In this document: piece after piece, positions 1-5,881 of the stretch | Layout of the letters: the number at the start of each line of letters is the position of its first letter | How positions within the stretch are numbered: the first letter of the stretch is position 1 | Assembly: GCA_023145535.1 (NCBI GenBank) | Contig: JAGLDQ010000110.1 | Span: 1 to 7,894 of the forward strand | DNA: 7,894 bases | Direction of reading: 5' to 3' | DNA from: Cocleimonas sp. | GTDB taxonomy: Bacteria > Pseudomonadota > Gammaproteobacteria > Thiotrichales > Thiotrichaceae | Position numbers and translations under genes: made by a program | The notes under the pieces: generated by a model | What the model was told of the DNA's origin: nothing | Databases searched by the model: none | Seen by the model: only the letters and a program-made list of their open reading frames with translations

Positions 1-151
1 CTACTGGTTGATCATCATGTTTGCTCTAGGTACGTGATGTAGCCCTACGGGAAACTATGCACTTGCACAGTGATGTCTATAGGATAATCATTAATGCCGT
101 TTAGTGAGGATTATGAGTATCGATTGGGCTTGGAGTGAGGATAGAGTTTAT

Positions 152-766
152 CTAGAAAAAAGAAAAAGAAGAGGATAAAGCATATAAAAACGTACTTGTG
201 CCTATGCCGCCAAAAACAAGCATGATTGAAAAAAGTGTGCTTTTTATTTTATCGGTATGTAGTACTAAAATAATCGCGCAAAGCACCAAACTAATCTGCA
301 ATAACAAGGTGGATATATCATGATAATCGCCTTGTTGGTTTAATTTTTCAGCTTTTTTAGTCCATTCTTTTGCACCCATAATTTGACCTAATTTACCGTC
401 AATTTTTTGCGCCCAATTTGCTTTTCCGACCTGATTAGAGCCAAGTAGTATTTCTTTTTTCTCCTTATTATAACGAGAAATTTCTTTATCAAAAAAAATG
501 ACTTGTTGTTCAAATACTTTGCTATTTTTACCTGAAATTGTTCCTGAACGTAAAAGAAGCGTGAGAAGGTTGCGCTGATTTTCAAGAATGGTTTTTTTGA
601 TGCTTTTTGAGTTATGCCATTGATAAGCATTGGCACTTTGATTTTGGGCTATAATTTCATCTTCGCCAAATTTATTGGCAAGCAAATTATTAACTGCCAG
701 TATTGCCGCAAAAATTGAGAGAAACACACTGCATAAAATTTCGTATTTGTTTTTTTGAATATTCAT
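152..766 (-). CDS. DUF4337-like membrane protein of unknown function, 204 aa
   Basis: The product looks like a small inner-membrane protein. A hydrophobic segment lies at about residues 9-29, a hydrophilic lysine- and glutamine-rich middle at about 33-150, and two further hydrophobic helices at about 151-169 and 176-197. The layout, and the stretch around residues 45-70 (Ala-Asn-Ala-Tyr-Gln-Trp, then Lys-Ser-Ile-Lys-Lys and a Leu-rich helix), match my memory of the DUF4337 family, which has one N-terminal and two C-terminal membrane helices around a charged helical domain. That family has no established function. The middle (about 82-108 and 132-145) is likely helical. The ATG at 766 is the only ordinary start codon before an upstream in-frame stop, but no clear Shine-Dalgarno precedes it, so translation may be weak. 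It is separated from gpmI by 335 bases and probably has its own promoter (847-875). Coding status is fairly safe; the family call is from recall, not a search. Confidence 0.75.
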   Translation of the reverse strand: MNIQKNKYEILCSVFLSIFAAILAVNNLLANKFGEDEIIAQNQSANAYQWHNSKSIKKTILENQRNLLTLLLRSGTISGKNSKVFEQQVIFFDKEISRYNKEKKEILLGSNQVGKANWAQKIDGKLGQIMGAKEWTKKAEKLNQQGDYHDISTLLLQISLVLCAIILVLHTDKIKSTLFSIMLVFGGIGTSTFLYALSSSFSFF

Positions 767-1101
767 TGAGCTATCAATAACGCGAGGGTTAGGGCTAAAT
801 TAGGGGAGGAGTATTTTCCTTGGCGTAATCTAGTGATAAAAAGAGGATGATATTTGTCCCTTTGGAGAGTTGCAAGGCATGTCTAAATTATTTTTTCATT
901 CGACTTTTGCTTTTCAGGTGCAATGATTTTATTTGCAGTAACGTCAAAAAACCGAGGGGGTTATTTATTGTGAGGGTCGTGTCACAAGTCTGTGATTTTT
1001 GAGACAGAAAGGTGGGGGATCTTATCTATTTCTATTCACAGCTTTGTAATACGACCTGTTTTTAGTCATTAAATCATTAGGCTAAATTATGGGTGTCAGC
1101 A
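767..1101. other. 335-base intergenic region, no gene seen
   Basis: This stretch between the gpmI stop and the DUF4337-like start has no open frame with a credible start and coding character. It holds a candidate minus-strand promoter for the membrane-protein gene (847-875). It also holds a small 5-bp inverted repeat (TCACA 982-986, TGTGA 991-995) followed on the plus strand by five T (996-1000), too weak to call a terminator. I see no convincing GC-rich terminator behind gpmI; the AT-rich dyad TTTAG/CTAAA near 1060-1086 is a poor candidate. A GGGGAGGAG word at 803-811 recurs at 2723-2731, also upstream of a minus-strand gene. Confidence 0.6.
847..875 (-). promoter_or_regulatory. Candidate sigma-70 promoter for the DUF4337-like gene
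   Basis: Read on the minus strand, TTGCAA (870-875) is a 4/6 match to the -35 consensus. It is followed after exactly 17 bases by TATCAT (847-852), a 5/6 match to the -10 consensus. Transcription would start near 840 and leave an untranslated leader of about 70-75 bases before the ATG at 766. Spacing and position are good, but such matches arise by chance in AT-rich DNA. Confidence 0.4.
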
Positions 1102-2646
1102 CTAATCTTTAGTCATTATATCTAATAAAATAGATTTTCCTTCCATCGCGCTCGGTTTTGTTAGACCCATTAGCTCTAAAATAGTGGGTGCTAAACTGCT
1201 TAACCCCCCATTGGTGCGTAAACGCCAAAAATCTTTATCGATGATTAAACAAGGCACGGGGTAAACGGTGTGTTGTGTGCTGGGTTCACCAGTGAAAGGA
1301 TCAACATATTCATCGCAATTACCATGGTCTGCAGTCAACACCACGGAGTAATCATTTTTAACGGCTTCATCAAGGACTCTGCCGACTTCTTTATCCAGTG
1401 TTTCAACCGCTTTGATAATGGCTTCAGGCACGGCGCTGTGACCTACCATGTCACCATTGGCAAAATTAACAACGATAAAGGAGTGTTCTTGCTGATTGAC
1501 GGCTTCAATAATGGTATCAGCCACTTTTGCTGCATTCATTTCAGGCGCTTGGTCATAGGTATCGACCTTGGGTGAATCAATCATGATGCGATCTTCACCT
1601 GCATACGGTGTTTCACGTCCGCCATTGAAGAAGAAAGTAACATGCGCATATTTTTCTGTTTCGGCACAATGTAGTTGTTTAAAACCTGAAAGACAGATGG
1701 TATGTGATAAATTAATGCCTGGGCGCTCGGGTCTAAAGGCAACGGGTGCGAGTAATTTTTTATCATATTCTGTGATGCAAGTGACAATAATCGGCTCATA
1801 GTCTTTGCGATCAAAGTGATCAAAATTATCCATGCCGAGTGCTTCTGCTAGTTGACGTGGGCGATCATTGCGGAAGTTAAAGAAAATGAGTGCATCATCA
1901 GGCTCTACGGTAGCCGCGCCTTCCATAATATGCGGTTGAATAAACTCATCGGTTATCCCCTCGGCATAACTGGCTTCAATCGCATCAACAGCAACGGTCA
2001 TTGGCTTGCCTTCACCATTGACCATTAAATCCCATGCTAGTTTTGTACGATCCCAACGGGTATCTCGATCCATGGCATAGAAGCGGCCAATCATGGTCGA
2101 AATACTCCCCCCTGCATCTTTCAGGGTTTCTCTAAGCTGTTGAATAAAACGTATTGCTGACTTAGGAGAGGTATCACGACCATCCGTGATGATATGCATC
2201 GCAGGGATAACGCCTTCGGCTTTACACATACGAATCAAGGCGCAAAGGTGACTAACATGGCTATGTACGCCGCCATTGGATACCAACCCTAGCAAGTGAA
2301 TGGGGCGGTTTCTTTTCTTTGCATGTTGCATTGCACTTCGTAAAACGGCATTTTCTGCAAATTTACCCTCACTAATGGCATCATCAATGCGGACCAGATC
2401 TTGGCGTAGAATAGTGCCACAGCCAATGGTTAGATGCCCAACCTCAGAGTTTCCCATTTGTCCTTCGGGCAAGCCAACAGAGGTGCCTGATGCTTGCAAT
2501 GTGGTATGTGGGTATTTACTGAAATATTCATCTAAATTGGGTGTGTTCGCTTCATGAACAGCATTATTTTTCTTGCTTGGATTAACCCCAAATCCATCGA
2601 GAATAAGCAAAATTGTTTTACGGCGAGGAACTTTTCTATTGGGCAC
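1102..2646 (-). CDS. gpmI: 2,3-bisphosphoglycerate-independent phosphoglycerate mutase
   Basis: This cytoplasmic enzyme interconverts 3- and 2-phosphoglycerate in glycolysis and gluconeogenesis, using two metal ions (usually Mn2+) and a phosphoserine intermediate. At 514 residues it has the normal family length. The phosphatase-like domain carries the metal ligand Asp17 (LDGFG), the catalytic Ser67 in GNSEVGH, Asp399 and His403 (NGDMVGH), Asp440-His441 (TADHGN) and His459 (STQHT). The inserted transferase domain (about 80-300) has His128 in HSHVSH, Asp158 (TDGRDTSP), Arg188, Arg194 and the Arg262/Arg264 pair (NDRPRQ); Lys332 follows in EKYAHV. All expected active-site residues are present, so the enzyme should be active. 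The start codon is GTG at 2644-2646, supported by an AGGA about seven bases upstream and by the usual short N-terminal lead before the metal site. It lies 191 bases behind the TIGR02647-type gene and probably has its own control region. Confidence 0.97.
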   Translation of the reverse strand: MPNRKVPRRKTILLILDGFGVNPSKKNNAVHEANTPNLDEYFSKYPHTTLQASGTSVGLPEGQMGNSEVGHLTIGCGTILRQDLVRIDDAISEGKFAENAVLRSAMQHAKKRNRPIHLLGLVSNGGVHSHVSHLCALIRMCKAEGVIPAMHIITDGRDTSPKSAIRFIQQLRETLKDAGGSISTMIGRFYAMDRDTRWDRTKLAWDLMVNGEGKPMTVAVDAIEASYAEGITDEFIQPHIMEGAATVEPDDALIFFNFRNDRPRQLAEALGMDNFDHFDRKDYEPIIVTCITEYDKKLLAPVAFRPERPGINLSHTICLSGFKQLHCAETEKYAHVTFFFNGGRETPYAGEDRIMIDSPKVDTYDQAPEMNAAKVADTIIEAVNQQEHSFIVVNFANGDMVGHSAVPEAIIKAVETLDKEVGRVLDEAVKNDYSVVLTADHGNCDEYVDPFTGEPSTQHTVYPVPCLIIDKDFWRLRTNGGLSSLAPTILELMGLTKPSAMEGKSILLDIMTKD

Positions 2647-2674
2647 AACTATTTCCTATTGTTATTTTTAATGA

Positions 2675-2702
2675 GGCATAGTCTACTCTTTATTGATGAC
2701 AA
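2675..2702 (-). promoter_or_regulatory. Weak candidate promoter for gpmI
   Basis: On the minus strand, TTGTCA (2697-2702) matches the -35 consensus at 5 of 6 positions. The best-placed -10 after 16 bases is TATGCC (2675-2680), a poor match of about 3 of 6. If used, transcription would start near 2668 and give a leader of about 20 bases holding the AGGA ribosome-binding site. The -35 half overlaps a TGACA/TGTCA dyad. The alternative is transcription from further upstream through the structured region 2723-2842. Confidence 0.3.
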
Positions 2703-2712
2703 ATTCATGTCA
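2697..2712. promoter_or_regulatory. Inverted repeat TGACA-N6-TGTCA upstream of gpmI, possible operator
   Basis: TGACA at 2697-2701 and TGTCA at 2708-2712 form a perfect 5-bp dyad with a 6-base spacer. It overlaps the candidate gpmI -35 hexamer, where a dimeric regulator could act. The geometry suits a helix-turn-helix protein, but I cannot assign one and the dyad is short enough to occur by chance. Confidence 0.25.
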
Positions 2713-2722
2713 GCTATTTAAA

Positions 2723-2842
2723 GGGGAGGAGAGTTGCCCCAATACATTAAAGGTAGGTTAGCACAGCGTGTGAAACTAACCTTGTATTACATCACTTCAG
2801 CTTGAGTCGTCGGTAGCTGAAGATACTCAGTAGACGACTACT
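2723..2842 (-). repeat. Cluster of overlapping inverted repeats between the TIGR02647-type gene and gpmI
   Basis: Several dyads are packed here. (1) AGGTTAG 2755-2761 pairs with CTAACCT 2776-2782, extended inward by CACA 2762-2765 / TGTG 2769-2772 with a three-base loop and a three-base bulge; AATAC 2741-2745 / GTATT 2784-2788 flank it. (2) CTTCAGC 2795-2801 pairs with GCTGAAG 2816-2822. (3) AGTCGTC 2805-2811 pairs with GACGACT 2833-2839. (4) AGTAG 2829-2833 pairs with CTACT 2838-2842 around a four-base loop. Dyads 2 and 3 interleave, so they can form only a pseudoknot or alternatives, and 3 and 4 exclude each other. The stop codon of the upstream gene (2838-2840) lies inside 3 and 4. A GGGG/CCCC pair (2723-2726, 2737-2740) sits at the gpmI-proximal end. 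The region may be a transcript end, an attenuator-like leader or an intergenic repeat; the sequence alone does not decide. Confidence 0.6.
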
Positions 2843-3068
2843 TAATAATGGTATTAAGATCTTGTGTATGTTCAGCTGCTTTTCGTCCTAGATCTGTTAA
2901 ATAGCCACCATCATCTTGAGAGATTAAGCCTTTATCAAAGAGGCGTTTTGCGGCAGCGATGGTTGCTTCGGGTGCTTCGTTATGAATTTTTATTCCATCT
3001 TGTTCATTTTTTAAGTTAAATTGCATCAGTACATTCAGTTCGGCGGTTAGTTCAGTTGTATAAGGCAT
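2838..3068 (-). CDS. TIGR02647-family small protein, putative DNA-binding, 76 aa
   Basis: This short soluble protein has no signal peptide or membrane segment. It resembles the family TIGR02647 (gammaproteobacterial, function unknown, sometimes annotated as a DNA-binding or regulatory protein). Recalled family features seen here are the N-terminal Leu-rich helix with LNVLMQFNL (11-19), GIKIHNEA (25-32), AAAKRLFDKGLIS (38-50) and the near-terminal GGYLTDLGRKAAEH (54-67). The helix followed by a Gly-Tyr-Leu-Thr turn is reminiscent of a small winged-helix fold, which is inference. The ATG at 3068 has a GGGA-type ribosome-binding site about six bases upstream. The gene sits alone between the fba terminator and the structured region before gpmI. 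Only about 55 bases separate its start from the terminator hairpin, so its promoter must be compact. The function is not known; do not read it as a proven regulator of its neighbours. Confidence 0.85.
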   Translation of the reverse strand: MPYTTELTAELNVLMQFNLKNEQDGIKIHNEAPEATIAAAKRLFDKGLISQDDGGYLTDLGRKAAEHTQDLNTIIK

Positions 3069-3088
3069 GAGTTTCCCTGTCTTGTTTT

Positions 3089-3116
3089 AATAAATTCGGG
3101 CGCATTTTAACAGCAA
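3089..3116 (-). promoter_or_regulatory. Candidate promoter of the TIGR02647-type gene
   Basis: In the short gap between the fba terminator and the ATG at 3068, the minus strand reads TTGCTG (3111-3116), 16 bases, then TTTATT (3089-3094). Each hexamer matches consensus at about 4 of 6 positions. The leader would be only about 15 bases and would include the GGGA ribosome-binding site. Context (a terminator immediately upstream) favours a promoter here more than the hexamers do. Confidence 0.35.
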
Positions 3117-3122
3117 CCCAAT

Positions 3123-3152
3123 AAAAAAGGGATGCTAATTAGCATCCCTTTT
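3123..3152 (-). terminator. Rho-independent terminator after fba, probably bidirectional
   Basis: A perfect 20-base palindrome at 3129-3148 begins with GGGATGC and ends with GCATCCC. It is flanked by six A on the left (3123-3128) and TTTTATTT on the right (3149-3156). Read on the minus strand, the stem (GC-rich at its base) is followed by a run of six T, 28 bases after the fba stop. This is the textbook layout and closes the gap-pgk-pyk-fba transcript. The T-rich right flank would let it work from the plus strand too, although no plus-strand gene is visible. The centre (AATT) must open into the loop, leaving about an 8-bp stem. Confidence 0.88.
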
Positions 3153-3176
3153 ATTTACTCAATAATCAAATGAAGA

Positions 3177-4244
3177 TTACGAGATTTTTTGATCCAAATC
3201 ACCCGCAACATACTGCTGAGCCATTTCATCAAGTGAATAGATTTTACCAATCTTACTGGCTTGACCAGCACTGTTAAACGCTTCATAACGCGCTTTACAG
3301 ATTTCCTTCATTCCATTCGTCGCTTCTTTCAAGAATTTACGTGGATCGAAGTTAGAAGGGTTATCTTGAAGATGTTTACGCACAGAACCGGTGGATGCCA
3401 TCCGTAAGTCGGTATCAATATTAACTTTAGTTACACCGCTCTTAAGACCTTCAACGATTTCTGCAACCGGTACGCCGTAGGTTTGTCCCATATCACCACC
3501 AAAGTCATTGATGATTTTTAACCAGTCTTGTGGCACAGATGATGAGCCATGCATAACAAGGTGCGTATTAGGAAGACGTGCATGAATTTCTGCAATGCGG
3601 TCAATACGCAAGATTTCGCCAGTAGGCTCTTGCGTAAATTTATAGGCACCATGAGAGGTGCCAATCGCGATTGCAAGTGCATCAACATTCGTTGCTTTAA
3701 CGAAATCAGCCGCTTCTTCAACAGAGGTCAATAGCATATCAAGGTCTAATTTACCTTCTGCGCCATGTCCGTCTTCTTCACCCATTTCGCCTGTTTCTAG
3801 CGAGCCAAGACAACCTAGCTCGCCTTCTACCGAGACACCGCCAGCATGTGCCATTTTTACGACTTCAGCCGTCACAGCAACATTGTACTCAAACGATGCG
3901 GGTGTTTTACAATCCGCTTCTAATGAACCATCCATCATCACGGAGGTGAAGCCCGATTGGATTGAACGTAAACAAACCGCTGGCTCAGAACCGTGATCCT
4001 GATGCATAACGATTGGAATATGGGGGTACATTTCAGTTGCAGCAATAATAAGATGACGCAAGAAAGGCTCGCCTGCGTAACCACGAGCGCCTGCTGAACC
4101 TTGCATAATAACAGGAGAATTGGTCTCATCTGCTGCTTGCATGATCGCGTGTACCTGCTCCATATTGTTGACATTGAATGCAGGTAAGCCGTAGCTATTT
4201 TCTGCCGCATGATCTAAAAGTTGACGCATGGATATTAGAGCCAT
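3177..4244 (-). CDS. fba: Class II fructose-bisphosphate aldolase, Calvin-cycle subtype
   Basis: This is a zinc-dependent cytoplasmic aldolase that reversibly cleaves fructose-1,6-bisphosphate into dihydroxyacetone phosphate and glyceraldehyde-3-phosphate; Calvin-cycle members often also handle sedoheptulose-1,7-bisphosphate. The 355-residue length and the overall sequence fit the longer class II subtype B (often called cbbA/fba) rather than E. coli FbaA. Visible motifs are HQDHG (81-85, catalytic Asp83 and zinc ligand His84), VEGELGCLG (139-147), the Gly/Glu-rich loop ETGEMGEEDGHG (150-161), GTSHG with zinc ligand His198, HGSSS (232-236, zinc His232 and phosphate binding) and NIDTDLR (275-281). 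The ATG at 4242-4244 has AGGAG seven bases upstream. It is the last gene of the cluster, 91 bases after pyk, and is followed at once by the terminator. The AT-rich gap may hold a weak internal promoter (TTGATC with a TATATT-like -10 at 19 bases), but I would not rely on it. Confidence 0.97.
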   Translation of the reverse strand: MALISMRQLLDHAAENSYGLPAFNVNNMEQVHAIMQAADETNSPVIMQGSAGARGYAGEPFLRHLIIAATEMYPHIPIVMHQDHGSEPAVCLRSIQSGFTSVMMDGSLEADCKTPASFEYNVAVTAEVVKMAHAGGVSVEGELGCLGSLETGEMGEEDGHGAEGKLDLDMLLTSVEEAADFVKATNVDALAIAIGTSHGAYKFTQEPTGEILRIDRIAEIHARLPNTHLVMHGSSSVPQDWLKIINDFGGDMGQTYGVPVAEIVEGLKSGVTKVNIDTDLRMASTGSVRKHLQDNPSNFDPRKFLKEATNGMKEICKARYEAFNSAGQASKIGKIYSLDEMAQQYVAGDLDQKIS

Positions 4245-4293
4245 GAAATTCTCCTAAGGGGTTAATAAGTAAATATAAGTTTTAAAATATAAT

Positions 4294-4308
4294 GAGACTA
4301 AAGGTCTC
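4294..4308 (-). repeat. Small hairpin in the pyk-fba gap
   Basis: GAGAC (4294-4298) and GTCTC (4304-4308) are perfect complements around a five-base loop. On the minus strand the hairpin is followed by an AT-rich tract (ATTATATTTTAAAAC) without a clean U run, so it is at best a leaky terminator or an RNA-stability element in front of fba. Confidence 0.4.
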
Positions 4309-4315
4309 TCGATCA

Positions 4316-4337
4316 AGTACAGCAAGTTCACTGTACT
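4316..4337 (-). repeat. Hairpin spanning the pyk stop codon
   Basis: AGTACAG (4316-4322) pairs with CTGTACT (4331-4337) over an eight-base loop. The distal arm includes two bases of the pyk stop codon (4336-4338), so the hairpin would form in the transcript just behind the last pyk codon. No U run follows. It is followed 7 bases later in the transcript by the 4294-4308 hairpin. Possible roles are 3'-end protection or differential decay within the polycistronic message. Confidence 0.5.
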
Positions 4338-5799
4338 AATAACTTCCTAAATCTTCTCCAACAATGATCATTTTAAGCATGTTGGTTCCGCCATGTATGC
4401 CAACTAAATCACCTTTTGTAACAATCACTAAATCACCTTTCTCTATTTCGCCTCTCGCGCATAAACTCTCAATGGCTTGACGATTTGCTTCTTTAGGATT
4501 GGTTAACGGCTTATCCAGTAAAATGGGGTAGACACCACGGTAAATACTGACACGTCGGCAGGTTTTCTTATGCGGTGTGAGTGCAAAAATAGGCATTGCC
4601 GAGCTAATTCGTGACATCCAGCGAGCGGTTGCGCCCGATTCAGTCAATGCCGCAACGGCTCTAACCTTCATATGATTACCGATATACATCGATGCCATTG
4701 CGATGGCTTCATCCGTGCGTTTAAAGTTATCACCTAAACGATGTCCTGACTGAATCGCTTCTACAGAGTGTTCTGCTTCTTCACAAATTTTACCCATTGT
4801 GCGGATCACTAAGGCAGGATCATGGCCTGTTGCGGTTTCTCCTGAGAGCATGACGGCATCCGTACCATCTCTAACGGCATTCGCAACATCAAACACTTCG
4901 GCACGGGTCGGGATTGGATTGGTGGTCATACTTTCCATCATTTGCGTGGCAGTAATAACGGCTCTATCTAACTCTCTCGAACGCTTAATCAGCATTTTTT
5001 GTGCTTCGGGAAGGTTAGCATCACCAATTTCAACGCCAAGATCACCACGGGCAACCATAATGACATCGGATGCTTTAATCAGACCATCTAAAATAGATTC
5101 TTCGCCCGCTTCGGGCTCTTTGAAGGATTCGGCGCGCTCAATTTTGGCGACAATTGCAGCATTTCCGCCTGCTTCTAGCATTAATTTTCTAGCGAGATTT
5201 AAATCTTTGCCGCTTTCTGGAAAAGAAACTGCCAAAAAATCAACATTTATCTCCGCAGCTAATTTAATATCCTGCTTATCTTTCTCGGTTAATGCTTCCG
5301 CCGATAAACCACCGCCGCGTCGATTAATGCCTTTGTTGTCGGATAACTCCCAGCTATTGACGGCTTTAGTGTAAATTTTTTGCCCCTCAATTCGGGTAAC
5401 GCGCAACACAAGTCGACCATCATCAAGCCATAATTCATCAGCAATATTGACATCGTTCGGTAAGTTCTTATAGGTGACCCCTACTTGGTATTGATCACCT
5501 GCATTGGATGCTAAACCTGCATCAAGAATAAATTCATCGCCTGCTTTTAATTCAATTTTTCCATCTTTGAATTTTTCAGTACGAATTTTTGGACCTTGTA
5601 AATCACCAAGAATACCAACACTACGATTCGCTTTTTTAGCGGCTTTACGCACCATTTTAGCGCGTGCCAAATGCTCCTCAGGCGTTCCGTGTGAAAAATT
5701 TAATCGCACTACATTGACACCTGCTTTTACAATCGCTTCGATTGTTTCAGGGGTATCGGTAGCGGGACCGAGTGTTGCTACAATTTTTGTTCTTCTCAT
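4336..5799 (-). CDS. pyk: Pyruvate kinase, PykA (type II) like
   Basis: This enzyme transfers phosphate from phosphoenolpyruvate to ADP, giving pyruvate and ATP, the last and nearly irreversible step of glycolysis. The 487 residues follow the E. coli PykA pattern, starting RRTKIVATLGPATD. The TIM barrel carries Arg32, Asn34, Ser36 and His37 (VVRLNFSHG) for substrate and K+ binding. The B domain runs about 70-170 after GDLQGPKIR. Lys219 and Glu221 (AKIERAE) are the catalytic and Mg2+ sites, followed by Arg251-Gly-Asp253 (MVARGDLGVEIG), Thr283 and the family signature around ATQMMESM (284-291). The C-terminal domain (about 355-480), including TESGATARW and GDLVIVTKGD, is intact. Compared with remembered E. 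coli PykA there is a short insertion around 228-237. The ATG at 5797-5799 has AAAGGA about ten bases upstream, a slightly long spacing. It lies between pgk and fba, 82 and 91 bases away, consistent with one operon. Allosteric control is likely for the family but not readable here. Confidence 0.97.
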   Translation of the reverse strand: MRRTKIVATLGPATDTPETIEAIVKAGVNVVRLNFSHGTPEEHLARAKMVRKAAKKANRSVGILGDLQGPKIRTEKFKDGKIELKAGDEFILDAGLASNAGDQYQVGVTYKNLPNDVNIADELWLDDGRLVLRVTRIEGQKIYTKAVNSWELSDNKGINRRGGGLSAEALTEKDKQDIKLAAEINVDFLAVSFPESGKDLNLARKLMLEAGGNAAIVAKIERAESFKEPEAGEESILDGLIKASDVIMVARGDLGVEIGDANLPEAQKMLIKRSRELDRAVITATQMMESMTTNPIPTRAEVFDVANAVRDGTDAVMLSGETATGHDPALVIRTMGKICEEAEHSVEAIQSGHRLGDNFKRTDEAIAMASMYIGNHMKVRAVAALTESGATARWMSRISSAMPIFALTPHKKTCRRVSIYRGVYPILLDKPLTNPKEANRQAIESLCARGEIEKGDLVIVTKGDLVGIHGGTNMLKMIIVGEDLGSY

Positions 5800-5825
5800 G
5801 GAAGATATTGTCCTTTATTGTTATC

Positions 5826-5869
5826 AAAACCATAGACGTGTTACCTACCTCGCAACAGTTTATGGTTTT
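5826..5869 (-). repeat. Long-armed inverted repeat in the pgk-pyk gap
   Basis: AAAACCATA (5826-5834) pairs perfectly with TATGGTTTT (5861-5869), and inside it TGTT (5839-5842) can pair with AACA (5854-5857). It fills most of the 82 bases between the two genes. On the minus strand the arm ends in GGTTTTGATAACA, not a real U tract, so it is not a standard terminator. It more likely shapes processing or stability of the shared message, or is a partial attenuator before pyk. Confidence 0.5.
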
Positions 5870-5881
5870 TGTCTAAAGTGA

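Noticed and set aside
1..37. Plus-strand frame from the left edge ending in TGA at 35-37, reading a hydrophobic tail (YWLIIMFALGT)
   Set aside because: It could be the last residues of a membrane protein, but eleven codons with no recognisable motif cannot support a gene call.
388..636. 82-codon minus-strand frame inside the DUF4337-like gene
   Set aside because: It overlaps the larger frame, has a lysine/phenylalanine composition typical of out-of-frame AT-rich DNA, and shows no family resemblance.
982..1000. TCACA/TGTGA hairpin followed by five T on the plus strand
   Set aside because: The stem is only 5 bp and AT-rich, and there is no plus-strand gene to terminate. It is also not a CRP site, since the half-sites are in the wrong order (TCACA first) with a 4-base spacer.
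2697..2842. A known riboswitch class upstream of gpmI
   Set aside because: The stems do not match the consensus of any class I can recall (glycine, SAM, TPP, cyclic-di-GMP and others), so only unexplained structure is reported.
3658..3996. 112-codon plus-strand frame antisense to fba
   Set aside because: Its Pro/Ser-rich composition mirrors the Gly/Glu-rich loop of aldolase on the other strand; it is a shadow frame.
4799..5374. 191-codon plus-strand frame antisense to pyk
   Set aside because: It lies wholly opposite a conserved enzyme gene. The Ser/Ala-rich translation is what the complement of a conserved coding frame gives, and no ribosome-binding site or family match is seen.
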